This document shows positions 54,310 through 63,604 of a stretch of DNA of 64,000 nt, in pieces. Each line of letters begins with the position of its first letter. The stretch's first letter is position 1. The translations under genes were made by a program, and so were the position numbers. Origin of the DNA: Nitrospinia bacterium (GTDB taxonomy: Bacteria > Nitrospinota > Nitrospinia > Nitrospinales > JAJDAT01); the NCBI GenBank assembly GCA_029261715.1, contig JAJDAT010000020.1, positions 1 through 64,000 of the forward strand, read 5' to 3'. The notes beneath the pieces are model-generated. The model was not told where the DNA came from. It searched no databases and saw only the letters and a program-made list of their open reading frames with translations.

Positions 54310-55434
54310 TTAGCGTTCCGGAATTTTATCTAATCTTTTCATTCGTAAGTTTTGAGTTAAGGTACCGGTATGCGCCTCATTTTCCTTGGTAACTGGAGCT
54401 TCATCGGATTTTCTAACCAGTTTCCAGGGATTTCGTTCCAAGTCAGCAGATAGGTACTTTAGACTTTCTGAAGTTTCCTTCAAGTTACGCACTAATAAAA
54501 GTAAGTTACGTCGATTCTCTACTATAAGCGAGTTTCCTTGGCGCAAAGTATCATCCATTTCTCCAGCGACTAAATCGATAGATGAAGTTACTTTTCGAGT
54601 CCCCTCGTCCATGTTGTCTACTAAAGATTTCACGCCTGGTTTAACCTCGGTTACTAAAATTTCCATATCTCTGGAAAAGCGTTGCATTTGGTCAATAATA
54701 TCAATGATTGTTCCAGATTTTTCTGTTAGCAACCTGTCAGCTTCGGCTGCGGCAGATGAAAAGTGGTACATACCACTATCGATATTTTTCCTGTTTTCCG
54801 ACAATATTTCAGTCATCTCGGTGGAAATACGAGATAAGTTTGTCAAGTTTGCAGTAACGCCGTTTTTATTTTCCGAGATAAGTTGATCTAAGCTTTCTAG
54901 TGAAGCTTGAGCTGTTTGTAGCGTATTTTTTGCAGAATCAACTAGGTTTTCGGTTAAATCGGTAAATCTATGCACTTCTCGTACGATATCAGCAACCATA
55001 TCGCCAACTTTAGCAAACTCAAAAGACTCTTGCCCCATAAGGTGGTCGTTAGTTTTTAATATGGAAGCTTCCTTGGAACCAGGTCGTATGTCTATATAAA
55101 ATCCTCCCATCAAACCTGAGGTTTTAATAGCAGCGGAGGAATCGGTTTTTATGTTTATATCTGGAGAGATTTCTGCCAAAACTGAAACGCGTTCTTTACC
55201 GCCGTCAGGTGAGTCAAGAAGTTTAATATGTTTGACTCTTCCGACTTCTAATCCGGCATACGTAACGGGAGCTCCAAGGTCTAGTCCACCGGCAAATCCA
55301 AAGAAGATTTTTAATTCTTTCTTGGGTTGAAAATAATCTTTAATGTCTCCCAGTACAAAAATAGAGAGAAACAGTCCCAGAAAGCCAAAGAAGATAAACA
55401 TCCCGGCTTTTATTTCCGAAGATTTATATTCCAT
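54310..55434 (-). CDS. mlaD: MCE-domain protein MlaD
   Basis: 374 residues. One transmembrane helix (about 10-28) and an MCE domain at 38-115 (FAGGLDLGAPVTYAGLEVGR, GGFYIDIRPGS). A long helical C-terminal extension (150-345) makes it much longer than the 183-residue Escherichia coli MlaD; such helices form a tunnel or needle in longer MCE proteins such as PqiB. It binds lipid and docks on MlaEF at the inner membrane. The order is mlaE-mlaF-mlaD. Confidence 0.9.
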   Translation of the reverse strand: MEYKSSEIKAGMFIFFGFLGLFLSIFVLGDIKDYFQPKKELKIFFGFAGGLDLGAPVTYAGLEVGRVKHIKLLDSPDGGKERVSVLAEISPDINIKTDSSAAIKTSGLMGGFYIDIRPGSKEASILKTNDHLMGQESFEFAKVGDMVADIVREVHRFTDLTENLVDSAKNTLQTAQASLESLDQLISENKNGVTANLTNLSRISTEMTEILSENRKNIDSGMYHFSSAAAEADRLLTEKSGTIIDIIDQMQRFSRDMEILVTEVKPGVKSLVDNMDEGTRKVTSSIDLVAGEMDDTLRQGNSLIVENRRNLLLLVRNLKETSESLKYLSADLERNPWKLVRKSDEAPVTKENEAHTGTLTQNLRMKRLDKIPER

Positions 55435-55495
55435 ATAAAATTATAATGTTTAGATCGGAGAATTTCTTAACCATAAAAAATATTTATTATAAGAA

Positions 55496-56305
55496 TTAAT
55501 TATAAAAAGTCATTTCTTTTAATTCCTCTCCGTAATCTCTTTGAGATTTACTAAAAGGAATTGGACCATCTGGGAGCCCGTTAATAAATTGAACTACTCG
55601 GGGGTCTTTGCTATTTTTTATTTCTTCGGGAGTTCCTGAAGATATAATTTCACCTTTAAATAACATAATTATTTTGTCAGCTATTCGAAAAGCGCTAGCT
55701 AGTTCATGAGTTACGACAATGGAGGTGATTCCCATTTTATTGCTAAGATCTTTTATTAATTGATCGATGACTCCTATTGAAATCGGATCCAATCCGGCGG
55801 ATGGTTCATCGTAAAATACGATTTTAGGATCAAGAGAAATAGCTCTGGCCAGAGAAATTCGTTTGAGCATACCTCCACTAATTTGAGAAGGTTTTAAATG
55901 TTCAGCCCCGCGTAGACCCACCATTTCAAGTTTCATTTTTACCATAATTTTAATGGTAGTTTCGTTCAGGTTTGTATGTTCACGTAATGGAAGCGCAACA
56001 TTTTCCTCGACGGTCATTGAATTAAAAAGCGCGCCGCTTTGAAACATAATTCCATATTTTTTGCGAACTTTATTCATTTGTTCGCGGTTCATGCCGACAA
56101 TATTTTCCCCATCTACTTTAATTTCACCTGAATCAGGTTGATAAACCCCTATCATGTGTTTTAAAACCGTACTCTTGCCACTTCCGCTTCCCCCTAAAAT
56201 ACAGGTGACTTTACCCTCTTCAAAGTCGGCGTTAAAATTATCAAGGACAATCATTTTTTTGTCCCCTTCGCCAAAAGTTTTCTTAAGATTTCTGATCGTT
56301 ATCAT
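55496..56305 (-). CDS. mlaF: ABC ATPase MlaF
   Basis: 269 residues. Walker A GGSGSGKST, signature SGGMLKRISLARA (the variant SGGM of the Mla group rather than SGGQ), Walker B IVFYDEPSAGLDP and switch VTHE are all intact. It powers phospholipid movement by the MlaFEDB complex. It overlaps mlaE by one base and precedes mlaD by 61 bp, in which no other gene is seen. Confidence 0.92.
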   Translation of the reverse strand: MITIRNLKKTFGEGDKKMIVLDNFNADFEEGKVTCILGGSGSGKSTVLKHMIGVYQPDSGEIKVDGENIVGMNREQMNKVRKKYGIMFQSGALFNSMTVEENVALPLREHTNLNETTIKIMVKMKLEMVGLRGAEHLKPSQISGGMLKRISLARAISLDPKIVFYDEPSAGLDPISIGVIDQLIKDLSNKMGITSIVVTHELASAFRIADKIIMLFKGEIISSGTPEEIKNSKDPRVVQFINGLPDGPIPFSKSQRDYGEELKEMTFYN

Positions 56306-57123
56306 TATTCAAGAAAGAAGAAAAAAGCGGTAAAGACCATATCTGAGATAATAATTAAAATCATTGAAGTAACTACTGCCGATCGGGTGTTTTGACCAAC
56401 CTTTTCGGCTCCTCCTTCGATAACAAAAGCAAGATAGCTTCCGATCATAACGATTATTAAGGCAAACATTCCGCTCTTAAATAATCCTGAAAAAACATCT
56501 TTAACTTGAAGTGCTTCAATTGATCGATCCATGTAAATGATGGGATCAATTCCTAGTGTTGTTACTCCAACTAAGAATCCTCCAAAAATACCCATTAAAT
56601 TGCCAAGAATTGTCAGGCAAGGCAGCATAACTATGAGAGCGAGGAAACGTGGAACTATTAAAAACTTTACAGGGTCGAGGGCCATGGTTTCTAAGGCGAG
56701 AATTTCGTCTGAAACTTTCATTGTTCCCAACTCGGCAGTGAAGGCTGCGCCTACCCGGCCAGCCATCACGAGCGCGGCCATAAGAGGCCCCAATTCTCTT
56801 GTTATTGCAACCCCTACTAAAGCTCCAACATATTCTATGGCGCCAAATTGCGACATTTGATAGGCCGTTTGGATCGCCAATATGACCCCGATTAGAAATA
56901 ATGTCAAAAATACTATTAGCGCTGATTTAACTCCAACTTCCTCCATCTGAATCCACATTGATCCCCATTTTATGGGTTTTCCTCTAAGCGGTTCTATAAA
57001 GGAACAATATAGAGTGTGGCGGGTTAGATGGTAAACGCCGCTAATTTCTTTGAATAAATCTGCAAAAGTGTCTTTTATTCGAAACGTCTTGCGTCCAATG
57101 TAACCAAAAAACTGAGCTGTCAT
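56305..57123 (-). CDS. mlaE: MlaE-type permease
   Basis: 272 residues. Five or six transmembrane helices and the family core GRVGAAFTAELGTMKVSDEI, followed by ALETMALDPVKFLIVPRFLA. The N-terminal 40 residues are an amphipathic, aromatic-rich region. It forms the membrane part of the Mla retrograde or anterograde phospholipid transporter that keeps the outer membrane asymmetric. The operon begins with it, 149 bp behind the partner-switch genes. Confidence 0.92.
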   Translation of the reverse strand: MTAQFFGYIGRKTFRIKDTFADLFKEISGVYHLTRHTLYCSFIEPLRGKPIKWGSMWIQMEEVGVKSALIVFLTLFLIGVILAIQTAYQMSQFGAIEYVGALVGVAITRELGPLMAALVMAGRVGAAFTAELGTMKVSDEILALETMALDPVKFLIVPRFLALIVMLPCLTILGNLMGIFGGFLVGVTTLGIDPIIYMDRSIEALQVKDVFSGLFKSGMFALIIVMIGSYLAFVIEGGAEKVGQNTRSAVVTSMILIIISDMVFTAFFFFLE

Positions 57124-57272
57124 GACTATCCAAGAGTGGACCTTAAGTTATTTCATTGTCTCGAAGAAACTACTCAAAGAAGCGCAAAGCTGTAATTATT
57201 TAGAAAGCTGCTTTTTTGAAACTATTTTTTGATGGACTGGATTTTTAAAACTAAATACGTGTCGCGTTTTTA

Positions 57273-57611
57273 TTAAATTCCTTCGAGAGCTTTTTCTCGA
57301 GAATCAAAAATATCGAACACGGTTGTAAGGCGGGCAATTTCGAAAATATCTTTAACGCAAGGGCTGAGACCAGCTAATCTAAATTTATTTTGCGTATTAT
57401 GGCTCCACTGCAATCCTTCAACAAATGTAGCTATGCCTGAGCTGTCAATATATGAAACCCCTGATAAATCGACTACGATTACTTTTTGATCATCGCGGAA
57501 AAGACCAAGTAATTGTTTTTGAAGTTCCGGAGAAGAGTCCATATCTACATCTCCCTTAACGGAAACAACAACAGCACTGCCCACCTCATCTGATTGAAAA
57601 TCTAATGCCAT
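57273..57611 (-). CDS. STAS-domain anti-sigma-factor antagonist (RsbV-like)
   Basis: 112 residues from ATG 57611, preceded by AAGGGA; an ATG at 57647 is open but would overlap the previous gene by 28 bp. The STAS fold has VDLSGVSYIDSSGIATFVEG, with the phospho-serine in DSSG. In partner switching the unphosphorylated STAS protein sequesters the kinase, and the phosphatase reactivates it. The neighbours supply both. An MlaB homologue is also a STAS protein, so this one could serve the Mla complex 149 bp downstream; the kinase and phosphatase next to it make RsbV-type more likely. Confidence 0.8.
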   Translation of the reverse strand: MALDFQSDEVGSAVVVSVKGDVDMDSSPELQKQLLGLFRDDQKVIVVDLSGVSYIDSSGIATFVEGLQWSHNTQNKFRLAGLSPCVKDIFEIARLTTVFDIFDSREKALEGI

Positions 57612-57619
57612 TTTTTCCC

Positions 57620-58057
57620 TTACGTATTTTGAGAAACGGGACTGCATTGGATGTCTAATTTTTTAGACATGGTCAGCAAGGTTCCCTTTTCTCGTTTAGT
57701 GCAGTAATCGACGTCATCCATTATTTGAAAAATGAAGAAAGTTCCTAAACCGCCAGGTCGTATTTCATCTAATGGACGGGGTTTAATTTTCTCTGAGTCG
57801 CATTGTTTTCCATAATCTCTAATTTTTGCTACAAATTGATTATCCTGAAAATCAAAACAGAGTTCAATGGGCTGCCCAGGGGAACCTTCGTAACTATATT
57901 TAATGACGTTAGAACAAGCCTCATCTACACAGAGGACTAGCTTACAAGATAACTCATCAGCAACTTTTTGGCATGCAAGGTACTGTTTTAAAGTTTCTCT
58001 AGCTAGCCGTAAATATTTAGATTCGCTTGGGATTGTTAATTTTATGGGCGCTTTCAT
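57620..58057 (-). CDS. Anti-sigma-factor serine kinase (RsbW-like)
   Basis: 145 residues. GHKL ATPase fold: VDEACSNVIKYSY (N box), AKIRDYGKQCD (G1 D-x-G) and RPGGLGTFFIFQIMDDV (G2). Such kinases bind a sigma factor or other target and phosphorylate the STAS antagonist. No sigma factor gene is in the window, so the true target is unknown. It overlaps the phosphatase gene by 4 bp and lies 8 bp from the STAS gene. Confidence 0.85.
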   Translation of the reverse strand: MKAPIKLTIPSESKYLRLARETLKQYLACQKVADELSCKLVLCVDEACSNVIKYSYEGSPGQPIELCFDFQDNQFVAKIRDYGKQCDSEKIKPRPLDEIRPGGLGTFFIFQIMDDVDYCTKREKGTLLTMSKKLDIQCSPVSQNT

Positions 58058-59352
58058 AAAACGTCAAAGGTCAATATAGTTAGATCGTCGAACTGAGATG
58101 CGTCTCCAACAAAATTATTAATTCTTTTGTGGATTAAGGCTATAAGATCTTCAAGTGAGCTTGTTTCAGTCAATAGGATATCACACAAACGTTCTAAACC
58201 GAACTGGTTGTTTTGATTATCTTTGGGTTCGATTGCCCCATCTGTGTATAGCAAGATTCTATCCCCTTGGTGGATAGTTACTTCTTCTTCGGGGTATTTT
58301 GCAGAGGGAAGAATCCCAAGAGGCGGTCCTCCTGCAGGGCATTTTTCTTCTAATTTTTTATCGGATGTTATGTAAATTAAGCTTGGGTGGCCAGCATTGG
58401 CGACTTTCAAAGTTTTTTTCTTAAAGTCTAATAAAAGGTAAACAGCGGTTGTGAACATGCCTCCCTTTGCATTCTCACATAAAACTTTATTTACTCCCTC
58501 CAATGTGGGACCAGGGTTAGGGTCTTTTTGCGATACGTATCTAAAATCGCTCATTAGTCGAGCCATTAATAATGCGGCAGGGACTCCTTTACCTGAAACG
58601 TCTCCAATGACTATTCCCAACATTTCTTGACCAAAAGGAATAAAATCAAAATAATCTCCCCCAACCTCTCTAGCTGGAAGAGTTTTCGCACCAAAAGCGA
58701 ATCCTGGGATTTTGGGAACTTCTGAAGGTAAGAAACTCTCTTGGACTGATCTAGAAAGTTCCATATCTCTTTCCATCCGCTTCATATTTACTATAGCTTG
58801 ATGTGAACGCGCATTTTGTACGGCCAATGCGGCACTCTCGCAAAACATTTGAAAAAGTGTTTTATCGCTTTCTGAAAATGCTTTTCCTGAGTCTCTGTGG
58901 TGAATAACTTGGCAAACTCCAATAGTTTCCCCTTTGACTAACAATGGCGAGCAAAGTATGGCGCCTGTTTTAAAGCCTGTTTCCTTATCGTAACTGGGAT
59001 TAAAGTTTGGATGTTGGTATGCGTCTTTTATTAGAATGGTTTTCCCAGTTTCAGCGACGGTTCCGGCTATTCCTTGACCAACTTTGATTTGACGAGTTTT
59101 TCCTACTTCTTTCAGTTTTTCGCCAACTGAGCTTAAAGCAATTTGGATATTCAACTCTCCAGTTTCGGGGTCTAACAACAAAAGCGAGCATGCATCAGCC
59201 TTAGCCACTTGTTTTGCGCTTTGCATTATTGTATCTAAGAGTTTATCCAGCTCTAACTGAGAGTTCAAAAGGGAATTAATTTGAAAACAAGTTTCCAATT
59301 GAGCAAGTCGCTCTTTACATTTTGGAAGGTTTTCTTGGTAGTTCGGAGGCAT
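58054..59352 (-). CDS. GAF-PP2C phosphatase (RsbU-like)
   Basis: 432 residues. GAF domain about 28-190 (LDKLLDTIMQSAKQVAKADA, GVCQVIHHRDSG) and PP2C/SpoIIE phosphatase 200-430, with GGDYFDF, GIVIGDVSGKGVPAALLMA, NAGHPSLIY and DRILLYTDGAIEP. These supply the acidic metal ligands. It would dephosphorylate the STAS protein two genes on, with the GAF domain sensing a small ligand or light. It is the first gene of the minus-strand partner-switch/Mla block. Confidence 0.9.
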   Translation of the reverse strand: MPPNYQENLPKCKERLAQLETCFQINSLLNSQLELDKLLDTIMQSAKQVAKADACSLLLLDPETGELNIQIALSSVGEKLKEVGKTRQIKVGQGIAGTVAETGKTILIKDAYQHPNFNPSYDKETGFKTGAILCSPLLVKGETIGVCQVIHHRDSGKAFSESDKTLFQMFCESAALAVQNARSHQAIVNMKRMERDMELSRSVQESFLPSEVPKIPGFAFGAKTLPAREVGGDYFDFIPFGQEMLGIVIGDVSGKGVPAALLMARLMSDFRYVSQKDPNPGPTLEGVNKVLCENAKGGMFTTAVYLLLDFKKKTLKVANAGHPSLIYITSDKKLEEKCPAGGPPLGILPSAKYPEEEVTIHQGDRILLYTDGAIEPKDNQNNQFGLERLCDILLTETSSLEDLIALIHKRINNFVGDASQFDDLTILTFDVL

Positions 59353-59574
59353 CTTTTGTTTCAGAAGAAAGTGGATGGATCAAATTGTTTAGTTGTTTTT
59401 TTATACCTCAGGAACCTACTTAATAAAACAGGTAATTTTTTTTCTTGTTTGATCGAGGGAAATTAAGGCTTTCCCTTGCTAAAAAACCTCGTTAAAATTA
59501 CCATATAAAGCTTCAAGCTAAATTAAGGATTTTTTATAGTCGAATAGTTTTGTGTTTTTATGGTTTTTATTTAA

Positions 59575-61848
59575 ATGGATTCAACTTTTTCTAAATTTTC
59601 TCACCGTCAACTTACAGAAAATAATATAAAGAATAGAAGATGGTCGCCAATCAAAGAAACTCTAAAAAATACTATACTGGAGATAGGGCGACCTCGGTCT
59701 CATATTTTAAATTGGTTGATTTTTCATTGGAATATCGCTGTAGGTCCGCAGTTAGGCGCTATTTCAAAGGTCGAAAAGTTTAAATCGAAACGGCTAGATA
59801 TTGTCGTTGCTAATGAAGAATGGGTTAATGCTATACGTCCTTTGGAAAAAAGAATTATAAGGCAAATCAATCAATCAGCTGGGGAAACTTTAATAGAAAG
59901 TTTAAAGTTTAAGGTAAAACCAAATTTAACTAAGCCTGAAAATAAAATTATGAAAGAAACTATTAAGCAAAATATTTTTGAAGAGAAACGTGAATTGAGC
60001 AATATGGAAACTAAAGAAGAAAGCGATCCAAATCCGATTGAAAAATTAGAACAACTAAAAAATAAGTTTAGATTTTTTTCGTTTGCCTTTTCTCTTAGCG
60101 CCTTAACTTTTTTGGCAAACTGCGCTTCAGTTCCTGAGACGGGTCCTGAAAAAATTGACCTAAGTAGTTCATATTCAACCAAAGAAGTTAACCAAATTCG
60201 CGCTAACAACCCTGATAAGGATTATAAAGATCCTCGTTCTTACTATCATTATTTGATGGCAGTGAGAGCTGAACGTGAGTGGAATTTTGAAGAAGCGGCT
60301 AAGAATTATGAAAAGGTTGTTAACCATGACCCTGCAAATCATGAGTTTAGATTGACCTTAGCGCGGCTTTATTTGAGATTAGGGAAGTTTGATGATGTAG
60401 AAAAGGTTTGCAAAGAGGCTTTGAAACGTTTTTCCAATGATGAGGTGTTTTCCATTATTTTAGCCGATACTTTGTCTAGTCGAGGGAGAGATGAAGAAGC
60501 TCTGTCATATTTAAAAAGTGGTTTAGAAAACTCCTCAAAGAAAAATAAGACTTATGCTTTAGCTGGGGCAATCTATTCTAAAAAAGGAGATTTAGAAAAA
60601 GCCCGGGAAATGTTTGACAAGCTTTCTTTAATAAGTCCAGGAAACCCATTAGGCCACCATTATTTAGGAACAACTTTGGCTCAGTTGAATCGATTTAACG
60701 AAGCTGAAAAATCTTTAAGAAAAGCCCTTGGTTTAAGACCCAGTTTCAAAAAATCAAGAGAGTTTCTTGCCTGGGTATTAGAAAAAAAAGGTTTGAGAGA
60801 GAAAGCTATCGCACAATACAACTTTTTATTGAAATTAGACCCAGACGACAAAACCGCTGAAGATCGATTGGAACGCTTAATTCTTGCCGATGAGAAAAAT
60901 GAAAAACTGATTTATGAAGGTTTCCCAATGCCTGAAGATTCAACCGTAAACTTGAAGCTTGGTATTATGTTTTACGAACAGGGAAGAGCGGGAAGAGCGT
61001 TAGAAGAGTTTCGTCTTTTGTTAGTTGAGAAAGAAAATAAAAATTTGCGACTATTGGTCGCTAAAATTTATGAAGACAAAGAAAGATATAAAGAGGCTTT
61101 AGCTGAATTAGACATGGTTCGTAAAATTGAACCTGATTCGGTAGGAGTACTGCTACAAATTGCGAGAATGCAAAACCTTAATGAAAATATTAAAGAATCG
61201 ATCAAAGTATTAGAAGAGGCCGTAAAGATTGAGCCAGAAGAGGATCAGCTCTATCATTCTCTGTCTTTAGCCTATATGTCTGAAAATAATTACCAAGTCG
61301 CAATCAAAAACATTCGAAAAGCGATTGAGATTGACAGCAAAAAAGATTCTTATTTTTTTGAGTTAGGAGCTCTTTTAGAGCGAACTGGAAATTATGAAGA
61401 GGCTATTAATTCTATGCAACAGGTTTTAGAAATTAACCCTATGCACTCTAATGCCCACAATTTTATTGGATATATGTACGCCCTGCAAGGCACAAAACTT
61501 GACTTAGCAATTGATCATTTGAAGAAGGCTTTAATGATCCAACCACAAAATGGTTACTTCTTAGATAGCTTGGGTTGGGTTTATTTTAAAAAAGGCGAGA
61601 ACGAGAAAGCATTGGCAGAAATTAAAAAAGCGCTGATTTATACCGATCCTGACCCTGTTTTATATGAACATTTGGGCGATATTCATTATTCCTTAAAAAA
61701 CTATTTTGAGGCAAATAAAGCTTGGAAAATTAGTCTTTCTTTAACAAATAAAAAAGTTGAGAAACCAGATGGCGGTGAGTTACCAGATTCTAGCGAATTG
61801 AAACGCAAAATTAGCGATGTTAGAGTTTTATTAAATAATAGTCTTTAA
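59575..61848 (+). CDS. DUF721 (DciA-like) domain fused to a lipobox and TPR array
   Basis: 757 residues in one unbroken frame. Residues 25-116 are a DUF721 domain (NWLIFHWNIAVGPQLGAISK, RLDIVVANEEWVNAIRPLEK), which in DciA loads replicative helicase in the cytoplasm. Residues 117-160 are a charged linker. Residues 163-183 look like a lipoprotein signal: KNKFRFF, a hydrophobic stretch and FLANC with Cys183. The rest (220-740) is about a dozen TPRs. A cytoplasmic domain ahead of an export signal is odd. Either a frame fusion of two genes, a transmembrane anchor, or an internal start (ATG 60004 or 59950, without clear ribosome-binding sites) may explain it. Confidence 0.75.
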   Translation: MDSTFSKFSHRQLTENNIKNRRWSPIKETLKNTILEIGRPRSHILNWLIFHWNIAVGPQLGAISKVEKFKSKRLDIVVANEEWVNAIRPLEKRIIRQINQSAGETLIESLKFKVKPNLTKPENKIMKETIKQNIFEEKRELSNMETKEESDPNPIEKLEQLKNKFRFFSFAFSLSALTFLANCASVPETGPEKIDLSSSYSTKEVNQIRANNPDKDYKDPRSYYHYLMAVRAEREWNFEEAAKNYEKVVNHDPANHEFRLTLARLYLRLGKFDDVEKVCKEALKRFSNDEVFSIILADTLSSRGRDEEALSYLKSGLENSSKKNKTYALAGAIYSKKGDLEKAREMFDKLSLISPGNPLGHHYLGTTLAQLNRFNEAEKSLRKALGLRPSFKKSREFLAWVLEKKGLREKAIAQYNFLLKLDPDDKTAEDRLERLILADEKNEKLIYEGFPMPEDSTVNLKLGIMFYEQGRAGRALEEFRLLLVEKENKNLRLLVAKIYEDKERYKEALAELDMVRKIEPDSVGVLLQIARMQNLNENIKESIKVLEEAVKIEPEEDQLYHSLSLAYMSENNYQVAIKNIRKAIEIDSKKDSYFFELGALLERTGNYEEAINSMQQVLEINPMHSNAHNFIGYMYALQGTKLDLAIDHLKKALMIQPQNGYFLDSLGWVYFKKGENEKALAEIKKALIYTDPDPVLYEHLGDIHYSLKNYFEANKAWKISLSLTNKKVEKPDGGELPDSSELKRKISDVRVLLNNSL

Positions 61849-61880
61849 ATCTATTGGAAGCTTACTTGAGCCAATACCTG

Positions 61881-62693
61881 ATGAAACTCTTTAAGTTAGT
61901 GTTTGTAAGACGTCATTTAAAAAAAGTTTTGCTAATTGGAGTTCTATTATCGGTTTCTTATTCTATTGGTTGTCAGACCCTTCCACAGAAAAAACCGCTT
62001 AACTTTATACAAAAAATAAATATTGGGTCCTTTTTATACAAAGCCTTGGTAGAACGGGGAAAAGATTTAAACGATTTTAAATCGTTTGCTCGAACCATAG
62101 TGAATAAAAATGATCGTAAACAATCACTTAGACAGGCTATTGTTATTCGTGGTGTCGATTCTATACGGATAGATGTTTTATCTTTATTTAATCAGCCATT
62201 AGGTGTTTTTATTCAAAAACCAAATCGAATTTTTCTTTTTGATCCTAGCGAAAATAAATATTATAAGGATAAAAAAGCTTTAAGCTTAATAGAGAAGCTT
62301 CTAGGAATGGAGCTTAACTTTGAGGAGTTTACCCCTCTTGTTTCTGGAAATATTCCTTTTATTTACGAATTGACTCCTATGGATTCATGGATTTCTGAAG
62401 ACGGTTCAACTTATAAATTATTCCTTCAGCCCGCAAGTTTGGAGTTTGATTTTACTGTGGAGATTGATGTTGAAACTCGAACTCCAAGAAAATTAACTAA
62501 ATCAGTGGAAAATAAAGAAGTTTATAGTATTACTTGGGGAAATTTCAAAACAGTGGATGGGTATGATTTACCTCACCGTTTGAAATGGTCTAATAGTTAT
62601 GGTAACGAAAGTTTAGTCGTAAAGCTTAATAAACCAGTTCCAAATACTGGGATAAAAGATTCTGCCTTTAATTTAAATATTCCACTAAATTGA
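61881..62693 (+). CDS. LolB-like/DUF4292-type outer-membrane lipoprotein
   Basis: 270 residues from ATG 61881; a TTG at 61854 is also open but lacks a ribosome-binding site. Signal peptide with lipobox YSIGC. The mature part (KALVERGKDLNDFKSFARTI...RQAIVIRGVDSIRIDVLS...GVFIQKPNRIFLFDPSENKY) has the LolB/LppX beta fold that receives lipoproteins or lipids at the outer membrane. It stands directly before ispE, overlapping it by four bases (TTGA); LolB-ispE is a common order in proteobacteria, which supports the assignment. Confidence 0.75.
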   Translation: MKLFKLVFVRRHLKKVLLIGVLLSVSYSIGCQTLPQKKPLNFIQKINIGSFLYKALVERGKDLNDFKSFARTIVNKNDRKQSLRQAIVIRGVDSIRIDVLSLFNQPLGVFIQKPNRIFLFDPSENKYYKDKKALSLIEKLLGMELNFEEFTPLVSGNIPFIYELTPMDSWISEDGSTYKLFLQPASLEFDFTVEIDVETRTPRKLTKSVENKEVYSITWGNFKTVDGYDLPHRLKWSNSYGNESLVVKLNKPVPNTGIKDSAFNLNIPLN

Positions 62694-63601
62694 TTCTAAA
62701 AACTCCAGCTAAAATTAATTTTGGGCTTCAAGTTTTACACAAACGCCCTGATGGATTCCATGAGCTTGAAACAATACTTCAAATGATTGATTTATTTGAT
62801 GAAATGGAGTTTCTTGCAGGTGATGGAGAAATAAAATTAATTTGTAACAAGCCAGAAATACCTGAAGATGAAAATAACTTGGTTTTTAAAGCGGCAAAGG
62901 TATTAAGAGAAAGGTTTCCTGAAAAGACAAAATCAGGTGTAAACATTCAATTAAAAAAGAATATTCCTGCGGGAGCCGGACTCGGAGGGGGAAGTGGAAA
63001 TGCTGCTTTAGCCCTCTTGGGCCTCAATAAATTTTGGGATCTTGGTTTGGGTTGTGAAGAGTTAATTCCATTTGCGGCTTCTTTAGGTTCTGATATACCG
63101 TTTTTTTTGGTTTCTCCTACAGCTTTAGGGACCGGGAGGGGAGATAAAATAGGTAAAATTGCGAGTCCTCGAAAAATTTCCGTTGTTATTGTTTTTCCAG
63201 GCTTTTCTATTTCAACCCCTTGGGTTTACCAAAACCTAAAATTAGAGTTGACAAAAAAGCAAAACAATATTAGCATTTTGCAAAAATTTTTATCCCAATC
63301 AGATATTTCGCAATTAGGGAATTCTCTTCAAAATCATTTGGAACCCGTTGTTTTTAATAAATATCCCGTTGTGAGGGAAATCAAGGACAGATTGTTAGAA
63401 ATAGGGGCTTGTGGGGCTTTGATGTCAGGTAGCGGCTCTGCAGTTTTTGGGGTTTTTGAAGACTCATTCAAAGCTAAGGAGGCATATGAAATGCTTCCAA
63501 AAGGTGAATGGTCTTCATATTTGACAGAAACGGTATCTAGTTTTGCTGAATTTTTGCCGGAATCTCTTATTGAATATTCCCAAAATATGAATTTAGGATA
63601 A
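62690..63601 (+). CDS. ispE: 4-diphosphocytidyl-2-C-methyl-D-erythritol kinase
   Basis: 303 residues, TTG start at 62690 overlapping the previous stop. GHMP-kinase motifs: PAKINFGLQVLHKRPDGFHE (catalytic Lys region), IPAGAGLGGGSGNAALAL (ATP loop), SDIPFF (Asp) and a late MSGSGSAVFGVF. It phosphorylates CDP-methylerythritol in the non-mevalonate isoprenoid pathway. Gene order ispE - tRNA-Gln - prs is widely conserved. Confidence 0.95.
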   Translation: MILKTPAKINFGLQVLHKRPDGFHELETILQMIDLFDEMEFLAGDGEIKLICNKPEIPEDENNLVFKAAKVLRERFPEKTKSGVNIQLKKNIPAGAGLGGGSGNAALALLGLNKFWDLGLGCEELIPFAASLGSDIPFFLVSPTALGTGRGDKIGKIASPRKISVVIVFPGFSISTPWVYQNLKLELTKKQNNISILQKFLSQSDISQLGNSLQNHLEPVVFNKYPVVREIKDRLLEIGACGALMSGSGSAVFGVFEDSFKAKEAYEMLPKGEWSSYLTETVSSFAEFLPESLIEYSQNMNLG

Positions 63602-63604
63602 AAG

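Noticed and set aside
57612-57647. Longer start for the STAS protein
   Set aside because: It would overlap the kinase gene by 28 bp; the inner ATG at 57611 has its own AAGGGA site and begins at the domain.
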